A DNA stretch of 64,000 nucleotides, from positions 12,883,459 through 12,947,458 of the forward strand of contig OY987233.1 in the NCBI GenBank assembly GCA_963920705.1. The letters run 5' to 3'. The stretch comes from Odiellus spinosus. Its lineage: Eukaryota; Arthropoda; Arachnida; Opiliones; Phalangiidae. The translations under genes were made by a program, and so were the position numbers. Below the pieces are notes generated by a model. It saw only the letters and a list, made by a program, of their open reading frames with translations, was not told the DNA's origin and ran no database searches. Within the stretch, counting starts at the first letter, position 1. Each line of letters starts with the position of its first letter. Below are positions 1-46,185 of the stretch, one piece after another.

Positions 1-235
1 TTTTTTCGTAAATTAGAAAGCCCAAGATTTGTTTTTGAGTCTTTGGAAGCGTTGACGTCAGGGCTTTGATGATATAATTCAGGATCTACCATGAAATTGT
101 AACGGAAAAACCTTATTTGGAACACAATAATGAACAAATTAAAATCCCATGTAGGAAACAAATGGCAGACGACGCTTAGGCTTCAGTGATCACATGTCCA
201 CTACCTGCCACTTCTCCACTGCATTATCCGCAACT

Positions 236-316
236 CGCGGATAGCGCCACCCGTCTCACGACTTCATTTTCCCCCGAAGAGGCATATCTCTAAACCGCAG
301 CGTATTAGATCCCTGG
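236..316 (-). mobile_element. Relic arm of the 942-1377 foldback family
   Basis: About 80 bp that match, in inverted orientation, the left arm at 942-1025. Shared words are GCGCCACCCGT, AAGAGGCATATCTCTA and TTAGATC. This is an isolated half of the same element. Confidence 0.55.
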
Positions 317-941
317 TTGTCTTTTCACTGTCCCTTTATAGAGTTTTAGTTTGGTAGTTGGCGCGTGCGCGGTGGCATTATTTTGGGTTCAGTTTCCGTG
401 TCACGTTCGTCGAGGCGAATGGAAGGGGTGGGGGTTAATTGGTTGTAGTACTCGGCACATCCGTTTTAGTTGGCCGGGAACTAATTGCTACCCTCCGTCA
501 GTTTGTTTAGCGAAATCCGGACAAGCACTGGCCGCGGCCACTGGTCAGCGATTACCGTATAAACGACGGCTAATTTTAGATTCGCTCACTTGAATTAATA
601 ATTAAAAGTAAAATAATCTGGGCCTTTTTCTTCGAGAATCAAAAAGGGAATACCGAAATAACTCGAGTTACTCAACTTCGTTCGACTATTTCCTCTAATC
701 GCTTTAAAGTTTAGTTTTTCTCGGTGGGCTCAAAGACTGGATAATATACTGTTTTTCCATTTCAGAAGTTTAATTTCCTAGCCGGTCTTTGTTTAAAAAT
801 AATATTCAAATAATAAGAACAAACTTCCATCTCCCTTTAAAGGTGGTATTCGACCCAAATTTGGGTTGAATTACCTAATTACCTTTAGCTTTCATTAGTA
901 ATTCCACGAATCCACCATGTCCCAACGGGCGCTGAAGCCCC

Positions 942-1377
942 CCAGAGATCTAACAACGTTGCGCTATAGAGATATGCCTCTTTGGGGAAAAGTTACTTCT
1001 GTAAACGGGTGGCGCCACCTGCGAGACACTTTGATAATCTGTGGATAGACCCTGAATTCCATGTCAAGGTTCTATCACTCTGACGACGTCCATTATTCGC
1101 GAAGATAATGGGTAATCGGCCACAAATACGTGTTTATCAAGGCTTAATGGATTTATTTTCAAATTTTACGCGTCACACACGTGACCTCTTGTCTCGATGT
1201 AAGGTGGTAAAGGGGCATAATACGAAGAATTTTTACGAACCTTGGTAAAGGGGAAGGTGCTGTCAAAGCCACGTTTTATCCTCAGAGATGGCGCTATAAT
1301 CAACCCACGATTTGTCGACGACATAGAGGGTATGGGAAGAGGCGTATGTCTATAGCGCAGCGTTGTAAGATCTCTGG
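942..1377. mobile_element. Foldback / TIR element, about 436 bp
   Basis: Arms of about 45 bp at 942-986 and 1333-1377 are inverted repeats of each other: CCAGAGATCTAACAACG against the reverse complement of CGTTGTAAGATCTCTGG, continuing through GCGCTATAGA. It encodes no protein. Target duplications are not evident, so the superfamily is unknown. Confidence 0.6.
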
Positions 1378-1544
1378 TAGCGTCGCATTAAAGGTTGGCC
1401 CTTTTGGTCCCCTGGCCCCGGGCGCGAACGAAAAGGGGGCTCCTCAACCTCATTTTAGTCTTTCCACCTAGCTAAATAAACCAAACATTCCAATTGGTTT
1501 AATGCCCACCCCCGCGAAACTGCTCTTAATTCATCCGAGGCGCT

Positions 1545-1612
1545 TCATTGGACTTTGTCCGATAAATTTTCCAAATGTTCCTAATTTCTGGACATTTGTC
1601 CATTAAGAAAAA
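1545..1612 (+). mobile_element. Relic of the 45715-45953 hAT-like MITE
   Basis: Contains GTCCGATAAATTTTCCAAAT then GGACATTTGTCC and AAGAAAAA in the same order as the complete element at 45715-45953, but without its ends. Confidence 0.55.
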
Positions 1613-2297
1613 AACTTCTAGGTAAAGGAAATCTGGCAGTGTCTGATCTTTTTGAATTTGCGAAGGGATTAATGTTTTCATCCCACGGAGCAATGTAAAG
1701 TGGATGGAGAAACGTTTTCAATTTGATTTTGGCGCCCTATCATGCCATTGATGGGTTTTGGCCTGATTTTGCGCCATTTAAAAGATTTACTGTTGTAAAC
1801 CGCGTTATTTAGGCGTTAAATCGCGTTGTTTGAAAGCCTTCTTCTCCATTATTTATTCCTCCAAGTAAGGAAGGAAAAATCCAGTTAGTTTTCAATGGCG
1901 ATAACAGCTGGCGCCACTTATATAGGATTTTCTCTTAAATCAAAGCAGATAATATAATAAGTTGTCTTACGTTGAGAGACGTTTCTTTCTCGTGAGATTA
2001 AACATAAACAACACGCGGGGTATAGATCAAATCGTTTGAATCAATTATTTCCCACTAATTGGGTCTAATTTATACACTTTACTTGTAGCGGACGACGCGC
2101 GACAACCAATAAACTACCAAATAAAAAAAGGGGACTTTAGAATATTTTTTCAGCCGCGTTTCACGTTATAAATACTTTGAAATAATTTCCAAACCTTTTT
2201 AAATGTTCAAATCAAGTTTCGAGAGTTAAGATCTCTACAAATGTATCCAAAATTTGTCAATTTGACGCGGCTTTAGTTCATTTCAGTTTAGTTTAGT

Positions 2298-2756
2298 CAC
2301 TGTTCGTAAAAAATCTGGAAAACCTGAAAAGACAGGGGAATCGCAAATGAGCCCAAATGGTCAGGGAAAAGTCGGGGAATTTGAAAATGAGCCCAAATGG
2401 TCAGGGAAAAGTCGGGGAATTTGAAAATGAGCCCAAATGGTCAGAGAAATTAATAATTTTGGTACGTGTCCAGATACTGATTATGATTAGTTGACCAATT
2501 AATTGTAACGTAATTATTATAAACTAAAAATATTTTTGCCTAAAGATTTAAATTTTGTTCTCATATTCTGAGTAAACTATCCTGACCCTGATTGATAAAC
2601 TATATCAAATAAAAAGTGAGAATTGCCAAGAACAGAGCTTGTAAGAATAAATTCGTGTAAAATGATTAAAATTGGTCCGGGGAATTATTTAGAAATGGTC
2701 AGTGAAAACGTGGAAAAGTCAGGGAAATTAACTTCCAAAATTTTGTACGAACCCTC
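2298..2756 (+). mobile_element. Family B non-autonomous element, copy 1
   Basis: About 460 bp. The left end (CACTGTTCGTA) and right end (TACGAACCCTC) are rough inverted repeats, close to a CAGGGTTCGTAC terminus seen better in the copy ending at 40850. After the left end come two to three tandem copies of a roughly 40-bp unit containing GGTCAGGGAAAAGTC. Then follows a conserved body (TTGACCAATTAATTGTAACG, ATCCTGACCCTGATTGATAA). No coding capacity. A CAG start is typical of hAT elements, but no 8-bp duplication is clear. Confidence 0.65.
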
Positions 2757-3167
2757 TTAGTTTCGGCTATCGTTTCTTACTTGTTATTAGGAAAGTCTGG
2801 TGACAAAAACAAGAGCAAAACAACTTTCAATTATATTAGAAAATAAAAAAAGTAATAAAATAAACACGATATATATATGTTTTTCACTACTTCCTGAACA
2901 GTTAGTTTCACTCTGAGAATGCTCACGATTATAATACCTTCGATAAGCTAGATTGTAGTACGATGTTTGATACCTTCTTAGATTGTTACGAATCTCGCGA
3001 CCCGTTCTGAAGCCACGTTCGCGTTCTACACTTCCTTTTGAACTCGCTGCGTTCTAAAAAGGTCAAATTGCGACAATTCATGGTACACGACAAAGATCCT
3101 TTACCACAAAATTTATTGACCATGATGGTTAACTAGTAATAATTAAATTAATTAACTAACGACACTT

Positions 3168-3229
3168 CTACTTCGCGGTTGACGACAAAATCAGTTAAAT
3201 AATTTTTTATTTAATCAACCGCGAAGTAG
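3168..3229. repeat. Short perfect hairpin
   Basis: CTACTTCGCGGTTGA at 3168-3182 is exactly inverted at 3215-3229, with a 32-bp AT-rich loop. It lies just before a TTAA element and is not part of it. Confidence 0.7.
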
Positions 3230-3264
3230 CAATACCCTTAATTAAAGAATATTTTAACATTTAA

Positions 3265-3671
3265 AGGGAGAATGCAACCTAACAACAAGTGATTTTTTTT
3301 ATCGATTCCTTATCGTTTATACAGGCCTAATCCACCGATAAAGGTTTACCAAAAAATATTAATATAGAAATACATATAAAACTTACCCGGAAAATAGGCT
3401 TAACGCGTATAAGGTCTAGCGTCCAATCGAACGCGATTGTAATTCTCGTGGAGATCTCGCGTGAACGACGGGCCTTTGCTCATTGGCTCTAGACCTTACA
3501 CGGAGGCAATTCAGCTGATATCCATGAATCCAGCTAAGCCTATTTTGCGGGTAAGTTTTAAATTTATTTCTAGTTTAATATTTGTTGTGTAAACTTTTTA
3601 TTGGTGGATTAAGCCTATTTAAACGATAAGGAATCGATAAAAAACACTTGTAATTAGGTTGCATTCTCCAT
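3265..3671. mobile_element. Family A foldback MITE, copy 1, bordered by TTAA
   Basis: 407 bp between TTAA (3261-3264) and TTAA (3672-3675). The ends are AGGGAGAATGCAACCTAA and its near-perfect inverse. The terminal arms run about 80 bp, through ATCGATTCCTTATCGTTTA. A second, inner inverted repeat contains the cttacccggaaaataggctta motif and its inverse, so the whole element folds on itself. It has no coding capacity. TTAA borders are typical of piggyBac-type insertion, although the ends do not start with the usual CCC. Confidence 0.8.
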
Positions 3672-4359
3672 TTAAGACACTTTGTGATTAAAATATTTCA
3701 ACATTAGCTTTAAAAGTTGATTGGAACGCCACGATTTTAAAATGTTTTCAAGGTCTCTAGTGCGAACGTAGCCTACTTACGTGGTATCTGAAACATGGAA
3801 TGTTAATTGTTTGCCATCTTAAAAAGGGCACGAAATCTCCTTACAAAAACCTAGTATTTAAATAGCGGAATATGTACCGTTCTAAGACTGCGAAATTATA
3901 CAATACGATATATCGTTATCATAGCGTATAATTTACTGTATTTTCCGCTCGGGATGAACTCGATGGGTTTTAAGTCGTTCCGGGACACTGATTTTGGGCG
4001 ACAGTTAATTTTATCAAAGACGTACTTTTTTGCATTCCTAAATAAAATCAAAAATAAAGGGAATACGAAACTATTTTTTTTTTTTCAAATGTAAGACCCG
4101 TGAAGTGAAGTTCTGAAAAAAAAAAAAAAAAAAAAAAAAAAAATAAAATATCTACAAATAACTCAAGTTTGATAAAAAACCTTTTTGAAATTTTCAAATT
4201 AAAATATTAAAATACCATAGAGTTACTAACATAACCCAATCTAACCTTAAGATAACTTAAACTAACCGTCATAATTTGGTAGTTTGGGACCTCCTCCTAT
4301 TTATAAATTAAATTTGTTGTAGTATATATCGTTTTCCCCCCAACTCCTCTGAATTTTTC

Positions 4360-4530
4360 CAAAAGAGTGGCGCTTCCTCCGTTCACACCTAACCCCGGCT
4401 GCGGCCGCTAGAGTGTCTCGAATCAGAATCTGCCGGTACATTTACCCGGACCTTTGCTGATAGTATGAAGCTACGGGGCGTTGATTACTTTTTTGGAATA
4501 AAGTGATAGACTTTTGATTTAATTTATAGT
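4360..4530 (+). mobile_element. Half copy of the 34149-34578 foldback element
   Basis: About 170 bp matching one arm of the element at 34149-34578: GCGGCCGC then AGAGTGTCTCGAATCAGA, CCTTTGCTGATAGTA and AAAGTGATAGACTTTTG. The opposite arm is absent. Confidence 0.6.
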
Positions 4531-4989
4531 TATTTTAATTTAGCCTTTTTTCAGTGGTAGAAGTGTCAAATTTCGCGTATATTGATTTTTAATAATAATA
4601 AAAAAATATATATATTTTCCTTTTAAGAATTTTAATTTTATTTGGAAATATGAATGATAAAATAATTAAATTGACAAGTACTTGATAAATGTGCAGGGAG
4701 AGCGATTGACCCGCTGCACACTTGTATAGTTCATTTTTATTAAAAATTAAATGATTCCATTATCAGTTAAGAGCACTTGGAAATAATAAATTCATCCACT
4801 TCGCGAGCGGTTTCTAAAGATTAAAATTGAATTTCATAATTAAAATAATATTAATTTTTAAAGCAATTAAACCAAGAATTTATCTCCTAATATTATTATT
4901 CAATCTTCCTTCCCGAAAAATTGAATTGAATTCGCGAGTAGCGACGCGTATTTTTTTTTTTTAATTTATTAATTAAAGTGACAGTGACG

Positions 4990-5305
4990 GATTATGCTTT
5001 TAGTTTATTATACTATTAGAACACCATATGCAAAATGTTACACTTCTGCCTGTTGACGCGTTAGAATGAAACTTTAAAATGAAAATGTCAAAGAAATATA
5101 GGTCATATAGGTCATATGACGTAGTTTAATTCTGGAACGTAATTAACGATAATTTTCGTACGGTCGGGTCTCTCCCGAGTGACTTCTGAGCCCTCTGATC
5201 CCTGTATAACCTTAACGCCACGTGATTTCGTGACGTAGTTTAGCAACATTAGAACAATAAGAAGTGGCACTCACAAGTTCTTTTATAATATCGATGCGGA
5301 AAAGA
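4990..5305. repeat. Dispersed repeat G/H, copy 1
   Basis: Contains TACTATTAGAACACCATA, TTGACGCGTTAGAA, GTAGTTTAATTCTGG, CTTAACGCCACGTGA and TTTTATAATATCGA. The first block recurs at 28425-28510 and inverted at 30665-30765, 14805-14860 and 19665-19725. The second block recurs at 31055-31205. This is a non-coding interspersed family of unknown class. Confidence 0.5.
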
Positions 5306-6687
5306 ATAATTTAAATATATTTAAATTGACATTTTATTTCTGGCGTTTCTTTCTTCGCTCATGTTAATATGGGATTTTAAATTTAGTACGAAAAAAGTAA
5401 AAATAGAATCCATGGGCCTTTCACAAACCAAAAAAATGGACCACTGTGACAGCGTGACTTTAAATCTGATTATAATTTCGATACTAAGGTATTAATAGCT
5501 CACTCGGTTTTGCTCCGTTAGTCGAAGTATTTCTTTAGGCTCATAAGGCCGGGTGTTGTTGTAGTTCAGTTTGTTGACAAACAATACAGCCTTAAGAAAT
5601 AAAATGTTTACTGTTTGACGCCCAACTACTTCAATTGAAAGCGACATTAAACATTATTATATAGTTTAAGAATAATTAAATAGGTTAGGCGTAGTATAGG
5701 ATGTGACCACGCCCACCATTGAAGAGAATCTTGAAGCTAAAAATGTAACAGCTTTTGAATCACTATGCCACGGGATTTAGTCGAAATGGGGTATCTGTTC
5801 TTCCGGTAGCTCTGTTATTGGTGCCGAGTGCGTGACCAAGCAGGCATTGAGCAGTCGATAAAAATAGTAAAGACTAAAGCAGGCGTTCATACTAGGCCTT
5901 GCAAAACGTTTTGCTAGAGTCGTGTGAACGGGAAACCGTCTTTTCTTCAATCGTTTTGATTCGATTTCTCGAAACGGCTTCGGGAACCAGTTTCGTACGG
6001 ATTCGGTCTCAACAACCGATAGATGAAGCTACGATAAATCGATTTATAACAATAATGTGTGAACACTTGACGCTTTAAACGATTCTTTGCGATTTCAATA
6101 TCGGTTTGATTTTAGTATTTACCGTTTAAAATCGATTAGAAATGCTAGTGTTAGTTATTCTTTGCTGGACGAAAAATATAACACATGCTCTTTCGCGTGG
6201 CGTACTGATCTCCGGAAGTAGAATAGTTTCGATTTTCTATGGTGACAGCTGCTCACTTTAAATAATTATCGATTGATTTGATATTCAAATATCGAAACGC
6301 CGAAAAAATATTATTAATATTTTATTTGTTAATAAATACGTGGGCTTTATCTAAATTAGCGCGCATCTAACAAGAAATGCGGGCGAGTTAAATATTATTG
6401 ATTTTTATTATTTCAACGCGTAATCCCGTATGTCTCCATGATCCCGTATCGCTGCGATAAGAGACTGATTCGAACGTCTCTTCAATTTCCGGTTGTTTCG
6501 AACTTAATTATTGCATAATTTAATAAGTGTGTCGCTTTCCCTTTAATTTAAAATAAGCCTCAATTTAGGCAATATCGCTATTAGCATAAAATCGAAATCT
6601 TCCCAATTGATGTTAAATGGAGGGTGAAGAGTAAAATCAAGTGGTTTTTTATCGATTGTTCTACTAAATGTACGACCTATTCGCATA

Positions 6688-7068
6688 GTTAATCATTCAG
6701 GAAATACATCCCAATGATTTTAAAAATTAAAATATGCCTGTTCTTTTAAATTGAACCCCTCCAACCATCCAAATTTCACTGTTCTTTTAAATTGAACCCC
6801 TCCAACCAATCGCGTAACGCGCTGCCTTCCAGCGAACAAAATACTCGTGATACGCGCTACGTCGTGCGCCACGTTTGTCACATCGCACACGTTATTAATC
6901 ACATCTCGCGCTATAATCGCGCTCGACATAGCGCGTGCCACGAGTACTTTGTTCGCTGTAAGGCAGGTCATTACGCGATTGGTTGGAGGGGTCAATTTAA
7001 AATTACGGTGAAATCTGAATCTATTTTGATTTTTGAAATCATTGGGAATTATTTCCCGAATGATTAAC
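6688..7068. mobile_element. Long GC-rich foldback element (snap-back palindrome)
   Basis: 381 bp that fold almost end to end. Outer ends are GTTAATCATTC and GAATGATTAAC. The inner arms, each 60 bp or more, run from AATTGACCCCTCCAACCAAT (left form AATTGAACCCCTCC) through CGCGTAA and GCGAACAAAGTACTCGTG. The left arm also holds a short tandem duplication, with AACCCCTCCAACCA twice, at 6757 and 6796. Two overlapping open frames on opposite strands (117 and 91 codons) are products of the palindrome and match no known protein. TTAA occurs at both borders. Confidence 0.75.
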
Positions 7069-8412
7069 AACACGGAGAGGTCTTATAATTAGAAGATTCG
7101 ATTAAACAAAATCCTCTTCATCCTCCCTTTAAATCATACCTTCAAACTAAATACGTTAAACCAATTCTTCATATTCCCCACATGAATTATATAATTAAAA
7201 CTTTCAGTGCCATATTCCGTTTAAATCTCTCAAAACATAACGTTTAATTAAACCGGTACCTGTTACGTCATCAATTGATCAAAATGAAGGTCGATAAAGA
7301 TTCGTACCTATATTAGAAAAGCCGGCCTAACCAGAAAAAAAAAAAAAAAAGATATATTAGAAAAAAGAAGAAAATCTTTGATTTTTGGAAATTCAAGGGG
7401 AAGTGTAAATGTCGGTGGGTCGAGAAATAAAAAGTTACAATTTTTTTTCTGTTAAATATTTTCTACGCGGAAGTAGAGCGCGTTGAGTCACGTGGCAAAT
7501 AGTCCACCCCACCCCCTCGCTAGCTCTCTCGCCTAGTCCTCCAAAAAATGAGGGCTACACAGATTCGAGGAAAGAAAGATTTTTTTAAACTTTTATTCGA
7601 AGCTTCGCTAGCCCGCAGTCAAGACGACAACGAACCCAATTTCTCGTCTCGTCAGTAATTATTTTTAATATACTAGTTACTTTTTAGTAGAAACGCGCCG
7701 TGGAATCGTTTTTTAATAGGACCCCCAAAAATTAAAAAAGAAAGTTTCATTAACAGTTAAAAATTAGTTACTTTTTTTTATCGGCTTCTAATCCAAATGT
7801 TTCATATCGAATCAAAACAAGTCGGTTAATTTAACTTGATATCGCTGTCTTTAATTTTTCGTGTTTATATAAAAAGTAATATTCTAGAATAGACCAAAAT
7901 AGGTCCAAATTATTCGACATAAATTATATTTAACTCGGTGTTAAAAAAAGACCTCGAAATTTGAATAATCGTGTCGGAATGGTTCGTCTTTTATACCTTT
8001 AAAAAAATAGGCCCAAAATTGTAAAAATTTTGGAGTAAAAACCAGCATTGCGCGAAATTCTATTGTGAAAAAAACCGGGTTTTTTGGGGGTTTTTGTCCT
8101 TAAAGGTGTCAGTGAGGGCTTACCCCATTTGACCAACCCGTAAACTCTCACCTCGGCTTTCCCACTTCTTCCAAACTTTCTTCGTTTTTAAAGAAAGTGT
8201 CGGGAAAAAAAAAGAAGAGAAAAAAAAAAAACCCTTCAAATCTTGCAAGATTACCGTTTGGCCCCCTAGGACCCCCTAACGAGTGAAAACGGAGTTTTCT
8301 TGTTGGAAATGATTTGGAACCCATGTTTATTCGTGTCCGAGAGAACCACGAGATCGTTTGGAGCATCGTTCTTTTGATAAATTTATTTATCGGTCGAGAA
8401 TTGAACTTCGGA

Positions 8413-8460
8413 TATAAATTTGCGCCAATTTTGGATTAAATTAGCGGCTCGCAGTTAGAT
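8413..8460 (+). promoter_or_regulatory. Possible TATA promoter of the GMC gene
   Basis: TATAAA at 8413-8418 lies 60 bp before the start codon at 8478. A CAGTT initiator-like motif sits at 8452-8456. The spacing of about 40 bp is longer than the usual 30, so this is a tentative call. It would imply a 5' UTR of about 25 nt with no intron ahead of the coding start. Confidence 0.25.
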
Positions 8461-8477
8461 ATCGGTTTGCTACTACC

Positions 8478-43528
<35,051 letters not shown>

Positions 43529-43759
43529 TAAACGGATCGCGATGCCTGTTTTAGTTTTAAAAAAATTATCCTAACGAATTAAACGAACAAAATTAATAGT
43601 CAACGCGGCTTGCTTTCGATCACTGACGGGTAATTTCGAACTTAACAACGCGACACGGTTTACGACATCTACAAAGGCTTAGTTACCTTCGTATTTATCG
43701 CGGACTAAGAACGCTAATTAGCGATTGCTAAAGTTTAAAAACAAATGACTGAAGTTGTG

Positions 43760-43765
43760 AATAAA
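43760..43765 (+). promoter_or_regulatory. Likely polyadenylation signal of the GMC gene
   Basis: AATAAA 232 bp after the stop codon at 43526-43528. Further AATAAA copies lie in the 58-bp tandem duplication just downstream (near 43853 and 43911), so alternative 3' ends are possible. Confidence 0.45.
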
Positions 43766-43805
43766 TAACCGTGTATTTTGAAATTTGACGAGTGTACGGA
43801 GTTAC

Positions 43806-43921
43806 CCACCGTGGTCGAAGTTACCCGCGTTGATCGATTATCGATTTAAAATGAATAAATACGCCACCGTGGTCGAAGTTACCCGCGTTGATCGATTATC
43901 GATTTAAAATGAATAAATACG
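43806..43921 (+). repeat. Perfect 58-bp tandem duplication
   Basis: Two identical 58-bp units (43806-43863 and 43864-43921) starting CCACCGTGGTCGAAG and ending AATAAATACG. Each carries an AATAAA, ATCGAT motifs and a short inverted repeat around ATCGATTATCGAT. Identity between the units implies a recent event. Confidence 0.9.
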
Positions 43922-45184
43922 GACCATTATTTATATTAATAAGTGTAACGGGTCCTAACTAGGCCAAAAGCTTTAAAATGGCGCCGCCATTCAGTGATTT
44001 AAAATTTTTGCTCTAAAACTCAAATTAACAGCGTGACTGAAATTTATACCAGCGAAAAGTGCGCGTAATTTTCGTTTCAAAATTTGCAAAAACTTGCAAA
44101 TAGTTTCTCGTAATTATGGTGCGCGACTAAAATTTACTAAAAGGAAACACAGATGTGACTTAAATAGGTTCCCAGGACGTTTCGACGAATCACCATTTAC
44201 TCAATGCGTATTTTTCTATTTTTAAAAGAAACGACACATTTCTCATTTGAAATTAATTTTAAGAATTCTCGCGCTTAAACTAATTACTCTTTTACTTTTC
44301 TTATTCCCTTTTAATTATCTTTTTCGTCTTTAAATATTACGTAGAAACTATAGGGTGTTAAATCTAAAGTCTTGAAACTGCGCAACGTTAAACAACCAAT
44401 TGAAACCGCGCGTGTTTTGTCAAAGACTAATAGGAAACTGAGTTCGCGCTTGAGGGGGTAAAAAAACCAATTAAAACTAAGCGCTAAATTTTTACCCAAG
44501 TGTTATGTTTATGACTTTTTTGATTGGTTAATTTGAATTATTTGGCCAAAAAATTTCTATCTGTTACTTTCGACTGTCATTTAATTAACTTTTCTTAATT
44601 AGTTGTTGCTCGATCTAGGTTAATTATAAAAAAAAAAAAAAAAAAACTTAAATTAAATCGCATAGTTAGTGAACCTAATTCAAAAAATGGACTACTGGTC
44701 TATTTCAAAGTTAATTGATAAATGACTTTTATTATTGGGCCAGTTTTAATAAGATGCACGCGATTGGCCAAAATTGAAGTCGTTTGTAAATCGCAAAAAA
44801 ACAAAAATGATATGGTACATAGCGGGTATGATTCCTGTAATTTATTATAATTTATTTTTTCGTTGTTTAAGAGTGAAAATAAGTCTTAATGATGATTAAT
44901 TTAGTTTTGTGTATAATTATTTAAATGATAAGACTTATTAGTGTAGGAGTGAATATTTAATGTTGCTCATGAGGCTGGAAGTCAATTTTTGAAATTAAAA
45001 GAAGTGTTATTGACTAATGTATATATAAATATTAAAAAATGTGCCACTCAAAATAAACGCGAACAAACAAGTGTCGAAATAAAAATATTGTTTTAAAAAT
45101 TTAACTTGGAATTTCTCAAGGGCGTTTAATGGAAAATGTCTCCATCAGTGATCAAGGGGAGAGTTTTGTTATATTCCCCTTTTA

Positions 45185-45320
45185 AGGGGACAAACCGCGA
45201 TCCCTTTAAAGTCGGCTTCTTTTCTTGCTTAGTGGACGACTTTGACCTTAACAAACTATGCAGTCAAAGCTAGGCTGTGTATGTAAGGGAAGATGAATTT
45301 AAAGGGACAAATTTCAGGGC
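45185..45320 (+). repeat. Dispersed repeat C, copy 2
   Basis: Contains CCCTTTAAAGTCGGCTTCTT, AGTCAAAGCTAGGCTGTGT and AAGGGAAGATGAATTT, matching the copies at 35600-35735 and 47905-48055. Confidence 0.6.
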
Positions 45321-45714
45321 CCTGAAACTGGATATGTTTGTTGCTAAACAGGTGATTTTACTATAGGCCTTAACGTCATTCGAAACGTCACTCAATTATC
45401 CAGTCATGCATTCAACGGGTGCTGAGCTGGCTATTTCCCAAAAAAAAAAAAAAAAAAAAATCAATCATTATCCGACCGGCAACCAGAACGTAATTCTCTG
45501 TTTTAAATTGGGAAAATATTTTCAGTGATAGAGTAATAGTATCGGAGGTCAAGATTTCTTGAGAATAATCTTAAGGCAACGTTAATATCCATGTTTACGT
45601 TAAAAATTTTCCATTTAAAAAAGACATCGGGTGGTATTCAATTTCAAATATTCACGGGAAGAAAATCTAACTTGCCATGAAGCAGACGAAGTACTCGTAG
45701 CTTTTAACCCCTAG

Positions 45715-45953
45715 CAGGGACGGAAATATGCACAAGTCACTGGTCATTGTCCGATAAATTTTCCAAATGTCCGATAACTTTTTATTTTTAAGAGGGGGTC
45801 ACTGGACAAATGTCCGATAAAAAAAAAGTACTTTTCAATACAAGAAATATAGCATTGTCCGGTAATTTTGTTAAATGTCCGATAACTTTTGAATTTTTAA
45901 GGGGGGTTACTGGACATTTGTCCAATAAGAAAAATTTCTTATTTCCGTCCCTG
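45715..45953. mobile_element. hAT-like MITE with a perfect 8-bp target duplication
   Basis: 239 bp. Terminal inverted repeats CAGGGACGGAAATA and its inverse. ACCCCTAG occurs directly outside both ends (45707-45714 and 45954-45961). Inside, two related units carry GTCCGATAACTTTT and TGGACA(A/T)(A/T)TGTCC words. An 8-bp duplication with CAG ends is diagnostic of hAT-superfamily insertion. Non-coding, so it depended on a transposase elsewhere. A relic lies at 1545-1612. Confidence 0.88.
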
Positions 45954-46185
45954 ACCCCTAGTCTTTTCTTAAAAGTATTCGTATATATACTTGATTTTTG
46001 TCGGCTCTTCCACTTACCTCACAGGGAGTCGGGACGAAGGCACGAAAACCTTTTACTGGGTAATTGTCCAGTGACCACATTTTCATAAAACATTTAATAG
46101 AGTAAGGGTTTCCAGTTTCTTATAGCGATTGTAAATTTAGTTCTGCGAAACCAAGAAGGATCCTTCTGATCCTTCTTGGCGAAAC

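Larger units (their letters stand above)
1..8477. other. Intergenic DNA upstream of the GMC gene
   Basis: No open frame here looks like a gene: the longest, about 80-117 codons, have no recognisable motif, and those at 6720-7073 arise from a palindrome. Structured parts are listed separately: foldback elements at 942-1377, 3265-3671 and 6688-7068, a TIR element at 2298-2756, relics at 236-316, 1545-1612 and 4360-4530, and a mixed repeat at 4990-5305. In the remaining stretches (about 320-940, 1620-2290, 3680-4350, 5310-6680, 7070-8410) I see only AT-rich sequence with homopolymer runs, such as the A-run at 4116-4143. Confidence 0.8.

Noticed and set aside
351-593. 80-codon open frame on the + strand
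   Set aside because: No recognisable domain, no homologue that I know, and it lies among repeat relics. It is consistent with a chance frame.
6720-7073. Overlapping 117- and 91-codon frames on opposite strands
   Set aside because: Both arise from the palindrome at 6688-7068; a protein and its mirror on both strands is expected from inverted repeats.
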